IMG/VR virus record: IMGVR_UViG_3300048582_000083 | Location: 1-30,041 of that record | DNA from: a virus | Direction: 5' to 3' (one strand) | DNA length: 30,041 nt | Part shown: positions 1 through 8,073 of the stretch, piece after piece | Numbering within the stretch: position 1 is the first letter of the stretch | Layout of the letters: each line of letters opens with the position of its first letter | Notes under the pieces: model-generated | What the model saw: only the letters and a program-made list of their open reading frames with translations | The model's database searches: none | Told to the model about the DNA's origin: nothing | Translations under genes and position numbers: made by a program

Positions 1-37
1 CAATTCCTGCAAGTTCTCTTAGCTTATCTAAGTCCAT
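1..37 (-). CDS. 5' end of a truncated gene (unknown)
   Basis: Only the first 12 codons are inside the window; they read MDLDKLRELAGI and the gene runs off the left edge. The ATG is two bases beyond the stop of the upstream gene, and a purine-rich AAAGGGGC stretch lies inside the end of that gene at SD distance, so the two are probably translated together. Nothing can be said about function from 12 residues. Confidence 0.6.
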   Translation of the reverse strand, partial: MDLDKLRELAGI

Positions 38-38
38 G

Positions 39-707
39 TTATGCCCCTTTGTTCCAATTAGTATATTTGTTTTTTGGCTCTCTGCCGAATATGCTAGGCT
101 TGCCATTATCTGCATTTTTATTAAATGTGTCATAGTCTGCGCCGACGTCACTCGGCTGGGCCGGAACACTTAGTGGAGTCTCGACAATGTCAATAGTGCG
201 CGATGTACGAACATCTTCTAACTCTTTTAGAAAGCTAGTATTATATTCTTTGCCATACATTTTTGCAGCTTCTGCATTAGTTACATCTCCTGGGTATCCA
301 TCTTCGCCTAGTACCGGCTTATAATTTTCCTTATACGCAGGATCGGTGACTTCTAAGTAAAAGTCAGTCGTATATTGGCGCGGATCGTTTTCCGAATATA
401 CAACAACTAATTGTTCAGAAATGCCTAGTACACCCGATATGTACGTTTCGAGAAAATCCCTAGATGCAGGGTACGTAGTTTTAATTTCGGAAATAAACAC
501 GGGGCTATTTCTTACATTAGGAAAATCCAAAGGGGATTCTTGTATAGGTGTTTTCTTAAACGCGCTAGCAGATACTAATTCGTATCTTCCTAACGCCGTT
601 TCTAGCTTATCCATCATTTTGTCGGTCACTTCATTTACGGCTAACTTCAGAGTGTAAACGTAATCAGTTTGTGACTCGGCATAATATTCTTTAAATACTT
701 TAGACAT
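39..707 (-). CDS. conserved T4-type morphogenesis protein, possibly prohead-core (gp68-like)
   Basis: A 222-residue soluble acidic protein without signal peptide or membrane segment. The N-terminal half (about residues 15-105) looks like a compact alpha/beta domain with the stretch KKTPIQESPLDFPNV around residue 52. From memory this pattern occurs in proteins of T4-like phages annotated as prohead core gp68, but I cannot verify this. The C-terminal third is low-complexity, rich in Asn, Lys and Pro. The start is supported by GGAGTAG at SD distance and by a GATAAATA late-type promoter box 26 nt upstream. It lies downstream of small terminase and head-completion genes, consistent with a head or packaging role. 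Function is inferred from context; an unassigned structural protein is equally possible. Confidence 0.5.
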   Translation of the reverse strand: MSKVFKEYYAESQTDYVYTLKLAVNEVTDKMMDKLETALGRYELVSASAFKKTPIQESPLDFPNVRNSPVFISEIKTTYPASRDFLETYISGVLGISEQLVVVYSENDPRQYTTDFYLEVTDPAYKENYKPVLGEDGYPGDVTNAEAAKMYGKEYNTSFLKELEDVRTSRTIDIVETPLSVPAQPSDVGADYDTFNKNADNGKPSIFGREPKNKYTNWNKGA

Positions 708-733
708 TATCTACTCCGAAAAACAGTTTATGT

Positions 734-741
734 TATTTATC
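734..741 (-). promoter_or_regulatory. late-type promoter box GATAAATA
   Basis: Minus-strand GATAAATA in the gap before the 222-residue gene, 26 nt from its ATG. It resembles the T4 late -10 box TATAAATA with G at the first position; the same octamer recurs before many genes here. Confidence 0.6.
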
Positions 742-751
742 TTTATTTGCT

Positions 752-1249
752 TTACTTTCTCGAATCTACGATATGCTTCAGTAATTCGTTGCGATCAAAC
801 TCCGGTGCATCATTATTGCCACTGCCTACGCCGTTTTCGTCTTGCTGATCAACTCGCATCTTTTTAATTTGCAATTCTATTATCTTTAATTTCTTTTGAA
901 CTTTTGCTTCTTTTGCTTCTAGTGCAGTTTTAAGCATTTGCCCTGCCACTTCGTATATTTTACCAATATGCATATCGGGCACGTTCTTTCCTATACTACA
1001 CAATTCGGTATACGATGTTATTGCCTTTTTTGCAATGTCGTCCATTTCGGTGTCGTGCTCGGATAAGCCCGTTACTGTAGTTAACGCTAGGTCTATTTTT
1101 TCGGAAGTATTCAGCGCATTCATGACATGTGCTGCTTCAACGAATGCATCTTCTTGCATTTCTGCGATAGTCTTATCCCCGAAGGCATCGTCGGACTCTA
1201 CTGTGTCAAACGGTGAGATGCCCAGTAGATCTTCTAATTTTTTTGTCAT
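752..1249 (-). CDS. 16: terminase small subunit (gp16-like)
   Basis: A 165-residue protein proposed to be the DNA-packaging small terminase, which forms a ring that regulates the large terminase. It starts with an acidic segment (LEDLLGISPFDTVE). The central part carries YEVAGQMLKTALEAKEA (about residues 103-119) followed by a long lysine-rich coiled-coil-like helix to about residue 135; this arrangement, with a YEV-type motif leading into a helix, is typical of gp16 homologues in T4-like phages. The length matches T4 gp16. The tail is acidic and Asn-rich. It follows gp4 after a 5-nt gap, so the two are co-translated from one message. Weak conservation of small terminases makes the call moderate; no large terminase is in the window. 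Confidence 0.7.
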   Translation of the reverse strand: MTKKLEDLLGISPFDTVESDDAFGDKTIAEMQEDAFVEAAHVMNALNTSEKIDLALTTVTGLSEHDTEMDDIAKKAITSYTELCSIGKNVPDMHIGKIYEVAGQMLKTALEAKEAKVQKKLKIIELQIKKMRVDQQDENGVGSGNNDAPEFDRNELLKHIVDSRK

Positions 1250-1254
1250 GTGTC

Positions 1255-1692
1255 CTACTTTTTTCTAGGATCCCGAAATATATCATTTTCGGTGATTACC
1301 CTGAATGTTATATCGCGCTGCTTGCAAAATATAGTAGCTGCTTTCCATTTAGCAGCGTTGACCGCTAATGCAAACTGATCGCGCTTTTGTTTCGCCTCTT
1401 TTACGAAAGTCTGCTTACTAGGTTTTATTTCCCAAAGCTCAACTCGTTGTCTACCAGTTCGGTCTTCTAATGCAACCATGAAGTCCGGAACATACACTGT
1501 GTATTTACCGGTAAGAGGATTGACGTAGGGTATTTTTACGGATTCCGATGCCCATTGAAGAATATTCTGATGATTATCGCACATTCTCATTACAGTGAGT
1601 TCCCACGAACTACGGTAAATGATGGGATATGTCCCGACGTACTTATCGGGATTTTCGGGAATAAAGTTGCCGCGCTGATATTTTAGGCTCAT
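1255..1692 (-). CDS. 4: head completion nuclease gp4
   Basis: A 145-residue homologue of T4 gp4 (head completion protein, endonuclease-like fold), which acts after packaging to let tails join heads. Visible family features are YRSSWELTVMRMCDN (about residues 26-40), the ILQWASESVKIPY segment, VPDFMV followed by VELWEIKPSKQT with the acidic-x-Lys nuclease core, and WKAATIFCKQRDITFRVITE near the end. T4 gp4 shows the same order (YRSNWE, IIAWGSE, FIEIKPKKET, WKAAQ, KFRILTE) and about the same length. Its ATG overlaps the stop of the upstream gene in an ATGA, indicating coupled translation. Confidence 0.9.
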   Translation of the reverse strand: MSLKYQRGNFIPENPDKYVGTYPIIYRSSWELTVMRMCDNHQNILQWASESVKIPYVNPLTGKYTVYVPDFMVALEDRTGRQRVELWEIKPSKQTFVKEAKQKRDQFALAVNAAKWKAATIFCKQRDITFRVITENDIFRDPRKK

Positions 1693-2165
1693 GGCATTAT
1701 TGATCGGGATACAAAACTATCGTTATTGTTAATGTTAATCATGCGTGCTTGCTGATCGTCTGGACTACGCAACACATTTAAAGAGGTATAGTAGTCTGTG
1801 TCTATCCTAAGTTTTTTGCCTACATCGACCACAATATCCCACGGTGACACGTTGTCTATTCTAGCGATATCTAATGTAATTGACGCCATTGTTGCCGCAT
1901 TTGCACTAGAGGCACCACGGCTCTGAAAAAAGCCATACACCGCAGTATACATATTTTCTGAAAATGCACCGGCAACTGTTTGGTTGTTATTTAATGCAAC
2001 ATTCTCCGGGGAAGGGTAAAACTCGGTGCCAGTTCCATTTGTGTATGTATTATTAACCGAGCCGGCATTATTTGTTATCTTCTTTTGAGCACCGCGCTGG
2101 CCTAACATTGTAGAACTAAATCTACCTGTTGGCTTGTTTCTAGTGACAATAAACGGAGTAGACAT
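1689..2165 (-). CDS. conserved structural-block protein of unknown function
   Basis: 158 residues, not recognised. The N-terminal half is Asn/Thr/Gly-rich and probably flexible. A helical stretch at about residues 68-115 holds AVYGFFQSRGASSANAAT and ITLDIARIDNVSPWDIVVD, followed by a short Asn-rich tail. No signal peptide, membrane segment or known catalytic motif. It has an AAGGA ribosome site 6 nt before the ATG and lies between the tube-like gene and gp4 with a 4-nt overlap with gp4, so it is part of the late head-tail operon. T4 has gp53 next to gp4, but this sequence does not look like gp53. A small virion or assembly protein is the best inference. Confidence 0.55.
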   Translation of the reverse strand: MSTPFIVTRNKPTGRFSSTMLGQRGAQKKITNNAGSVNNTYTNGTGTEFYPSPENVALNNNQTVAGAFSENMYTAVYGFFQSRGASSANAATMASITLDIARIDNVSPWDIVVDVGKKLRIDTDYYTSLNVLRSPDDQQARMININNNDSFVSRSIMP

Positions 2166-2174
2166 GAGGCATCC

Positions 2175-3347
2175 TTATTTCAACACATTACGAGAAAATC
2201 GTCGAATGTCCGAATATCCGGTTGGTATTTGATTTACGTAGGCTGATACGTCTCTTATTTTGGGCGCAGGTATAATAGGTTCGTCTTTGCCTGTTATATC
2301 CATCTGAACTTGGTTCCAAACACTTGCAGCACTTGCAGCTTTACCCACAATAACTTGTGCAGTTTTTTTAACATCTCTAACGACACCGAGAGCAGATTGC
2401 GCCATGCCTGCTGCTGTCTTAAATCCGCCAACAACATTATCTAATGAACTTTCAGAACTAACTACACCCGATAACATGCCCGACGATGTTGCCTCTGGCG
2501 GTGGTTTACACGCTGCTACAGGTGTTTTCCAATTAAAGTTCATCTCAAGTGGGCGAGATTTACCAAGAAATGCTAATAAATTAGGGTCATCTTCTATACT
2601 TGCACATGTGTGATATTCAATCCACTCGTAGTCGAACTCAAGCGTGATTGCAACAGTTTCATTAGAACTGTAATCTAACGTATCGTGAGTAAAACTGCTT
2701 ATGCGAGGATTATATAACGTTGTCTGTATAACCTTTTTAGCATGTATTTGGTATATATCAATCTTATCGAACAGATATTTAGTATTACCTACTTGCGCCA
2801 AATTATATCCAAACTTATTAGTTGGGAAATTTTCACTTGGATTAAGGACTTGATCCGAGACTTGATCAGTTTTTTTGTTGCCGTCGGAAAAATAATACTC
2901 GTAATACGCTTTCCACATATTCAGGGTGATGCCATTTACTGCATCGTGTATAACTAGCTTAACCGGCTTAAACTTTAACTTAGTCTGACTTATCCTATTG
3001 CGATTATATTCGTTTAACGTCTTGGTATCGATGTCGACTGAAGGAATCACTACGCTCTTGATGAGGGGAAATCCGCCCGACCAGTGAGACTCTTTAAATA
3101 TAGAAGCAAAATATTCTGCTGCATCGCCATTGGGATAGATATGAGCAAAAAACTCAAACTTTAAAAAAGGTATGTTCTGATTTAGCGCAGGTAAATCTAA
3201 GCCGTACACTGAGGTTGCTAACTTAGGAGTTTGTACGTACCCCGATCGATCGCCTAAACCACTGAAGTTTAATAAATTGGCTAGGTCACCACCGACTGAA
3301 CCTAATCCGCCTAGCGTTTTTGTAAGATCGCCTAGTAAGTTTGCCAT
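2175..3347 (-). CDS. tail-tube-fold protein, probable baseplate tube initiator (gp54/gp48-like)
   Basis: 390 residues. The central part (about 55-270) resembles the T4 tube fold seen in gp19, gp54 and gp48: a beta-rich domain with FLKFEFFAHIYP, a segment about sorting out nonstandard axes (SVVIPSVDIDTKTLNEYNR), WKAYYEYYF, and late strands ETVAITLEFDYEWIEYHT. It is much longer than gp19 and carries a Gly/Leu-rich N-terminus and an Ala/Ser-rich C-terminal extension, as expected for a protein that sits at the baseplate end and starts tube polymerisation. It directly follows the gp19-like gene, separated by a stable 13-bp hairpin. Whether it corresponds to gp54 or gp48 cannot be decided from sequence alone. 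Confidence 0.6.
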   Translation of the reverse strand: MANLLGDLTKTLGGLGSVGGDLANLLNFSGLGDRSGYVQTPKLATSVYGLDLPALNQNIPFLKFEFFAHIYPNGDAAEYFASIFKESHWSGGFPLIKSVVIPSVDIDTKTLNEYNRNRISQTKLKFKPVKLVIHDAVNGITLNMWKAYYEYYFSDGNKKTDQVSDQVLNPSENFPTNKFGYNLAQVGNTKYLFDKIDIYQIHAKKVIQTTLYNPRISSFTHDTLDYSSNETVAITLEFDYEWIEYHTCASIEDDPNLLAFLGKSRPLEMNFNWKTPVAACKPPPEATSSGMLSGVVSSESSLDNVVGGFKTAAGMAQSALGVVRDVKKTAQVIVGKAASAASVWNQVQMDITGKDEPIIPAPKIRDVSAYVNQIPTGYSDIRRFSRNVLK

Positions 3348-3375
3348 GTTTTATATCGGTCCTTATTACATAGAA

Positions 3376-3411
3376 TTTGTTCGGGTAACAAGTTGTTATT
3401 ACCCGAACAAA
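3376..3411 (-). terminator. 13-bp intergenic hairpin (attenuator, terminator or processing site)
   Basis: Perfect 13-bp inverted repeat (3376-3388 with 3399-3411) with a 10-nt loop between the major tube gene and the tube-initiator-like gene. On the minus strand it is followed by ACAAATTC rather than a U-tract, so it may reduce read-through or set an RNA 3' end instead of being a full terminator. Confidence 0.6.
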
Positions 3412-3422
3412 AATCTTATAAA

Positions 3423-4037
3423 TTACCCGAAGGTAGTACCACCAGTCGGGCTCGGTAGATCCGGCATCGGATTATCGCCGACAGTATTACCGCCATTAGT
3501 ATTAGGACCTTTCAAGTTGGTAGCAACGTCGTAACAAATAGTTAATTCAACTACGTTTGCATCGCTCGAAGCATAATCGCCGTCTGGGTAACTTACGTTT
3601 TTCAACCATGCACCATCTAGTCTCCATGTTTCTAATTCTTCATTAGTAGTACCGTCAAGTGAGTCAATCTCTATAGCAAACTTATAATTAATACCGGCAA
3701 CAGCAGATGTCTGCTCGTAATAGTTAATCTGCTTTTGCACCTGCGAACCAACTGCCGATATAACAGAGTTATTGATATCGTCTCTAATCGTAATAGTTAC
3801 ATCTTCCCACGTATGTTTACCTGCAATTTTACCTGTAGAGTTATACGCATGCAATGCTACTTCCTCTTGCGAAACTTTAGGTCGAGTACAAGTTACTACG
3901 TTCTGTGTTAATTCTCTCAGCATATCATTCATGCCGAATCCGAAGAACTTAACCCGAAAGCGATACGATTGCTTCGGGTGTAAAATTCCAAGATTCGATC
4001 CGTCTAGTGGTACGCCGAATTTACTCAAGTCTGCCAT
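3423..4037 (-). CDS. 19: major tail tube protein (gp19-like)
   Basis: 204 residues, close to other marine and T4-like gp19 proteins. The N-terminus runs into LHPKQSYRFRVKFFGFG (about 19-35), a typical gp19 opening, followed by TCTRPKVSQEEV, HTWEDVTITIRDD, and a Trp-containing strand region LETWRLDGAWLKNVSYPD. A Gly/Pro/Asn-rich tail ends the protein. It polymerises into the inner tube surrounded by the sheath; the sheath gene lies immediately upstream, as in T4 (18-19). AGGAG precedes the ATG at good spacing and a GATAAATA box lies 34 nt upstream, so it has its own late promoter in addition to whatever passes the terminator after gene 18. Confidence 0.88.
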   Translation of the reverse strand: MADLSKFGVPLDGSNLGILHPKQSYRFRVKFFGFGMNDMLRELTQNVVTCTRPKVSQEEVALHAYNSTGKIAGKHTWEDVTITIRDDINNSVISAVGSQVQKQINYYEQTSAVAGINYKFAIEIDSLDGTTNEELETWRLDGAWLKNVSYPDGDYASSDANVVELTICYDVATNLKGPNTNGGNTVGDNPMPDLPSPTGGTTFG

Positions 4038-4071
4038 GTTATTCTCCTAAGAATATGCTTTTTCATAATTA

Positions 4072-4079
4072 TATTTATC
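4072..4079 (-). promoter_or_regulatory. late-type promoter box GATAAATA (gp19)
   Basis: Minus-strand GATAAATA 34 nt before the tail tube ATG, downstream of the terminator that follows the sheath gene. Confidence 0.65.
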
Positions 4080-4144
4080 ATATATCGTAGAAAAATTTAA
4101 GAATGGTTTTCCGCAAATACCTTGCATAACTACACGCTTATAAT

Positions 4145-4172
4145 AAAAAAGGCACCGAAGTGCCTTTTTTTT
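4145..4172 (-). terminator. intrinsic terminator after the sheath gene
   Basis: GGCAC-UUCG-GUGCC hairpin (4151-4164) with the stabilising C(UUCG)G tetraloop on the minus strand, flanked by A-tract upstream and U-tract downstream. It lies about 20 nt beyond the sheath stop codon and separates transcripts for sheath and tube. Confidence 0.88.
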
Positions 4173-4183
4173 AGTTGTTGCAA

Positions 4184-6760
4184 TTATGTCGATAGATCAG
4201 AACCGGTGTTTCTGATACGAATCGGAATGTAAATAAATTCGATAGCCTTAGTAGGCACAATTGCTAAATCTATCCACAGTTCATTTCTATCAATTCTAGC
4301 AGGTGTGTTATTACTTGTATCGCAGACCACTAAGAAGTCTGTTAAACCACGTAATGTTACTAGTTCTGCTAGGAATCTCTGGAAAGCCGAGGTAACATTG
4401 TCGCGTGTCTGCTTATCGTTAGGTTCAAACAAGAATGGTCTTGCAATATTTTCTGATTGATAACGAATATAGTTAACTAGGCGTGCTACGTTAACTCTGC
4501 TCATTGCAGAACTGAACGGATTTCTTGTCTTCTGACCGTATGCAACTAAACCTTCGTTAGGAATGAATGCAATCGGGTTGATATTATTTGAATACAGAGT
4601 ATCACGTTGTCCTTGATTCAAGGTAACTGGTTGGAATTCACCTTCCTCTGATAGGTATCCTACGGCAGCAGCATTAGAAATACGTCCACGAGTCAAACCA
4701 GCAGGTGCAAACCACGGATATGCTACCTGATCGTTGTATGCATAAGTTCGTAGCATCATATGACTCGGTGGAACCATCACGGAAGTACCATCGGTATTAG
4801 TTGCAAACCCACTCGGATAATAGATACCTAGATATGGATCGGCACTAATTAAACCATCTGGACCGTTGCCTGGTGCATTATTTGCGTTAGTTGCCCATCG
4901 CTGAAGATCAGTGGCGGCAGGCTTAAGACCGAACGGTGTATCTCCGATGATAAAACCTGTTTCTTTTCTATCGATATTCAGTGTAATCATTTCGTCGATT
5001 ACCTCTGGATATCCAGGACAAGCAATTAAATTAAAGAATACAAATTCCGAACGGATATTATCGTTAGATACTAGCACTTCGTTTAATTTTTTAACTACAA
5101 CTGCGTTTTGTGCAGAAGTGCCCATGTAAGGCGAACCGTCTGGCGCGTTACCGGATGCATTCACCCAGCGACCTTCAATCACAGGATTACCATCGACGTC
5201 AACTTCGACAATTTCAGAATTATTCCACTGTTTAACGTTTCTAGTAGAGAATCTAGTATTCCATAACAACATGCCTTTTGGATATGCGTCCGGATCAGGC
5301 ACGCCTAAATCTAAATCAGGGGCAGTCCCGGCTCCGTTATTTTCGCCGTGATCATTACCGTAGTACGGATCGGGTCTTGCATCTGCGAACAAAATGCCAT
5401 TGCTAGTAGTTTGGTCTGTGTTATCAACTAGTACCCAGCGGTTAGTAGACTGTTTCCAACGGAAAATAACAGGATAAGTATTAATCTGGGCAGTATCTAT
5501 CCAGACATCTCCGTTCGCCGGGGTGATACCGACTTCAATTGGGTTAGCAGACTGAAGATATACCTTAGGACCTGGCACCGGTGTGCCGCCTGGATAATTC
5601 CATCCCGGTAATTGCATATTTTCCCACGACCCGGTTCCGTTGTTAATTAACAAGTCGACCGTTGAGAAGCCTTCGCCATCTAAACCGACATCCGGATTAT
5701 ACCAATATGCGCCTTGCTCTGGGCCCTGAACCGGTTGTGTTGGTCCAAATTCAAATTCTGTCAATGCAACCCAGGCGCCGTTTTGATATCTCTCGACCGT
5801 AAATGTAGAAGTACCAGTAACGGCGTTCACTATGAAATCGCCATTACTTAACGAACTGCCGTAGAATTCTGCTGCTTGTTCAGGTACAGTATGTGTAACA
5901 GGAACAAAAACTGGTGGTTGACCGCCCGGGGCAGTATTAACTTGCGATGTATATTGTGCAAACATCGGGCAGGTTTGTGGTTCATACTGCCCAGTCGCAG
6001 ACGACAACACGCTAACCGAATATGCGGCTCCGCCTGCGCCCGGTGTTGTTTTAACCCATACATCGCCGACTGTTAGTGTACCACCACCTAATCGTGTAAC
6101 TGGCTGTCTAAAAGACGCTTGATAGTCGTGGGCAACACTAATTAACTCCCACACATTGCTAGAGTTTTTCTTATAGTAAGAAAGTACACCAGCAACATAA
6201 GATAATGCGTACTCGTTGACTTGTCCAACAAAATTATCCGGCGGACCATCAAACACGACAGTGATTTCGCGTTGAACATAAGTTGGATTACCACTGTTGG
6301 CGTCAACTGCAACTACCTCAAAAATACCGTAGAGTGAACGAATTGTGTCAAACCACACTGTTCCGACTGGCATAGGGGACGTAGGCTCAATTACCGAGGC
6401 TACTAGCTGAGATAAATCGACGTCAGCTCTAACAACATACGCCCTGTTAGCAAGTCCTAAGTAAGAATATGCAGCTAACAGTCCGTATTCGTTAATTGGA
6501 CTACCGTTAATAGAATTTCCACCAACAGTTTGGAAGATGGGATCTCCGAATGTTTGTAATAATTCGCGCTGACTAGTAATTAGATAAACTCTTCCTGCAT
6601 TTTCGGGCAAGGTACCAGGAGCAGTACCGGTTCCGTCTGGAATAGATTTATTAGATGCAGTTGCAATTAAGATAAAAGGTACTGTGCCTTGTCCGGCACC
6701 AGCAGTGATGCTTTCGTCTGTAACCGAAACACTTACACCGGGGCTGATGAGAGTTGCCAT
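4184..6760 (-). CDS. 18: contractile tail sheath protein (gp18-like) with large insertion
   Basis: 858 residues, longer than T4 gp18 (659). The N-terminus ATLISPGVSVSVTDES and the following SxxFGDP-type segment (ITSQRELLQTFGDPIF, about 61-76) and YLGLANRAYVVRA are characteristic of sheath proteins. The C-terminal part (about 555-858) contains the conserved sheath core: NPIAFIPNEGLVAYGQKT, RVNVARLVNYI, FEPNDKQTRDNV, and IDLAIVPTKAIEFIYI. Between them, about residues 130-545, is an insertion with five spaced repeats of a G-x-V-W-x-x-T type (residues 133, 232, 350, 417 and 496), probably surface-exposed beta domains on the sheath exterior. A GATAAATA box lies 38 nt upstream and a UUCG terminator follows. 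Confidence 0.9.
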   Translation of the reverse strand: MATLISPGVSVSVTDESITAGAGQGTVPFILIATASNKSIPDGTGTAPGTLPENAGRVYLITSQRELLQTFGDPIFQTVGGNSINGSPINEYGLLAAYSYLGLANRAYVVRADVDLSQLVASVIEPTSPMPVGTVWFDTIRSLYGIFEVVAVDANSGNPTYVQREITVVFDGPPDNFVGQVNEYALSYVAGVLSYYKKNSSNVWELISVAHDYQASFRQPVTRLGGGTLTVGDVWVKTTPGAGGAAYSVSVLSSATGQYEPQTCPMFAQYTSQVNTAPGGQPPVFVPVTHTVPEQAAEFYGSSLSNGDFIVNAVTGTSTFTVERYQNGAWVALTEFEFGPTQPVQGPEQGAYWYNPDVGLDGEGFSTVDLLINNGTGSWENMQLPGWNYPGGTPVPGPKVYLQSANPIEVGITPANGDVWIDTAQINTYPVIFRWKQSTNRWVLVDNTDQTTSNGILFADARPDPYYGNDHGENNGAGTAPDLDLGVPDPDAYPKGMLLWNTRFSTRNVKQWNNSEIVEVDVDGNPVIEGRWVNASGNAPDGSPYMGTSAQNAVVVKKLNEVLVSNDNIRSEFVFFNLIACPGYPEVIDEMITLNIDRKETGFIIGDTPFGLKPAATDLQRWATNANNAPGNGPDGLISADPYLGIYYPSGFATNTDGTSVMVPPSHMMLRTYAYNDQVAYPWFAPAGLTRGRISNAAAVGYLSEEGEFQPVTLNQGQRDTLYSNNINPIAFIPNEGLVAYGQKTRNPFSSAMSRVNVARLVNYIRYQSENIARPFLFEPNDKQTRDNVTSAFQRFLAELVTLRGLTDFLVVCDTSNNTPARIDRNELWIDLAIVPTKAIEFIYIPIRIRNTGSDLST

Positions 6761-6798
6761 TATGTATTAAACTCCTTTGTAGTTGTTTTTAATATAGA

Positions 6799-6806
6799 TA
6801 TTTATC
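6799..6806 (-). promoter_or_regulatory. late-type promoter box GATAAATA (sheath)
   Basis: Minus-strand GATAAATA 38 nt before the sheath ATG, in the short gap after the dNMP kinase gene. Confidence 0.65.
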
Positions 6807-6841
6807 TAAATAAACACAAAAACACCGAGTTTAGCACCGCC

Positions 6842-7477
6842 TTATCTCATTGCATTTCTCATTACCGAATCTACATGCTGACGTAGACTACTTAAAGTTG
6901 CATCGTTAGCTAAACCATAGTCTACTTTCGTGCCACACCACGACCATTCGCTAGAGTGTATATTACTGTATTTTGTTACCATCAGTAACCTTGCTGCTTC
7001 GTCTCCGCGATTAGCATCGGCTGCAATATCGTACCAGTCCGGAAGATGACCTCGAGTAACTTGTATTAGTATGCCGCCGGATTCTTTAATGAGTTGTACT
7101 TCGTTAGGAAAACGTGCATCGGAAATCACTATATTTCGTTCTGGATGAGATTGTATTCTATTCTTCATTGTTAGCAACCACATATCTTTGTGAAAGTGAT
7201 TGCGAATCGCATCGGTGCCCATCAACTGAAGTGCTAGGCGAGGGGTAAAATTAGGTATATTAAGTTCTGTCGACCACCAGCGATCTACAGTTTCTCTCCA
7301 TTCTCTGGATTCCGTTGTATCACCTTCTAACAAAGGTCGTGGCCAAGAAAATATAACTGCGCAAGCATCTTTAAGAGTTGCGGCAAAACTATCTGGTACA
7401 AAATCGTATTTTTCAACTAAATGGTCTGCAACGGTCCCTTTTCCTGAGCCGATGAGGCCGAGTAAGCCTATGATCAT
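6842..7477 (-). CDS. 1: deoxynucleoside monophosphate kinase (gp1-like)
   Basis: 211 residues, related to T4 gp1 dNMP kinase, which phosphorylates dNMPs (in T4 dTMP, dGMP and hydroxymethyl-dCMP) for phage DNA synthesis. The Walker A loop GLIGSGKGT is at residues 7-15, followed by a DHL helix; PRLALQLMGTDAIRNHF (about 78-94) and NIVISDARFPNEVQLIKESG (about 114-133) are the family's substrate and Asp-containing motifs. Slightly shorter than T4 gp1 (241). Ribosome site GGAGG is 7 nt before the ATG. A perfect sigma70 promoter stands just upstream, consistent with early expression although the neighbours are late structural genes. Confidence 0.88.
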   Translation of the reverse strand: MIIGLLGLIGSGKGTVADHLVEKYDFVPDSFAATLKDACAVIFSWPRPLLEGDTTESREWRETVDRWWSTELNIPNFTPRLALQLMGTDAIRNHFHKDMWLLTMKNRIQSHPERNIVISDARFPNEVQLIKESGGILIQVTRGHLPDWYDIAADANRGDEAARLLMVTKYSNIHSSEWSWCGTKVDYGLANDATLSSLRQHVDSVMRNAMR

Positions 7478-7500
7478 GATAAAACCTCCATGTTCTGCAT

Positions 7501-7529
7501 ATTATAACACAGTACACGGAGGTTGTCAA
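7501..7529 (-). promoter_or_regulatory. sigma70-type promoter of the dNMP kinase gene
   Basis: TTGACA (7529-7524) and TATAAT (7506-7501) separated by 17 nt, both perfect consensus, 24 nt before the ATG. The -35 is just past the stop region of the adjacent gene. Confidence 0.9.
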
Positions 7530-7537
7530 TGGTTTAT

Positions 7538-8071
7538 TTACTGTCCTGTGTAGATTTGTCCGCGGATTTCGCCGAATTGATGTTCCATGCTATATACAAC
7601 AACATATAACTCGCTAGCATTTAAGGCCTCCTCTAGATCTTCTAAATTACGAACCCAGAAAGAACATGCACTATTTGAGTTAGAATCTATTACTTCGCTG
7701 TCTACAAGTATTCCATTGGCAGCATAGGTGCGGTCGTAAGTGGTTGATTTCCAAGTGTCTGTTAACTTATACACCTTAGGTCCATTGGCGGTAAACTTAG
7801 CGCAATGCAAATATGCTGCTAATGGCGTAGGTTCTTCGGTTTTTGTGTTAAAATCAAATCCGTGTATTCTTACTTCGTAGCGACCACTTTCTAAATCTAA
7901 AGAAAACTTGCCAGTAGCAAGCGATTCGTTAGGTGGTGACACTTGTCGTGGAGTCATTAATATCTGTATATCGTATTCAATTGCATGCACAGGCGGCGGT
8001 GGAGCAGTGTGGGTATAAACTTTACACCCACCCACAAACACAAATGCTGCTAACGCTAAATGTTTAAACAT
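7538..8071 (-). CDS. CHRD-domain lipoprotein
   Basis: 177 residues from the ATG at 8071, preferred over an in-frame TTG six bases upstream because AGGA is correctly spaced only for the ATG. A type II signal peptide with lipobox VGGC puts the lipidated Cys at residue 16. The mature part resembles the CHRD domain (a beta-rich domain first seen in chordin): it includes ATGKFSLDLESGRYEVRIHG, a central AAYLHCAKF and a final FGEIRGQIYTG, the usual C-terminal signature. The upstream Ig-like gene ends three bases before this ATG, so the two are coupled. A phage-encoded surface lipoprotein could alter receptor access or block superinfection; this is inference. Confidence 0.75.
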   Translation of the reverse strand: MFKHLALAAFVFVGGCKVYTHTAPPPPVHAIEYDIQILMTPRQVSPPNESLATGKFSLDLESGRYEVRIHGFDFNTKTEEPTPLAAYLHCAKFTANGPKVYKLTDTWKSTTYDRTYAANGILVDSEVIDSNSNSACSFWVRNLEDLEEALNASELYVVVYSMEHQFGEIRGQIYTGQ

Positions 8072-8073
8072 TA

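Noticed and set aside
1689-2165. gp53 baseplate wedge, as expected beside gp4 in T4
   Set aside because: The sequence lacks the gp53 features I know (AIYGNPQLYWVLL-type core) and is shorter.
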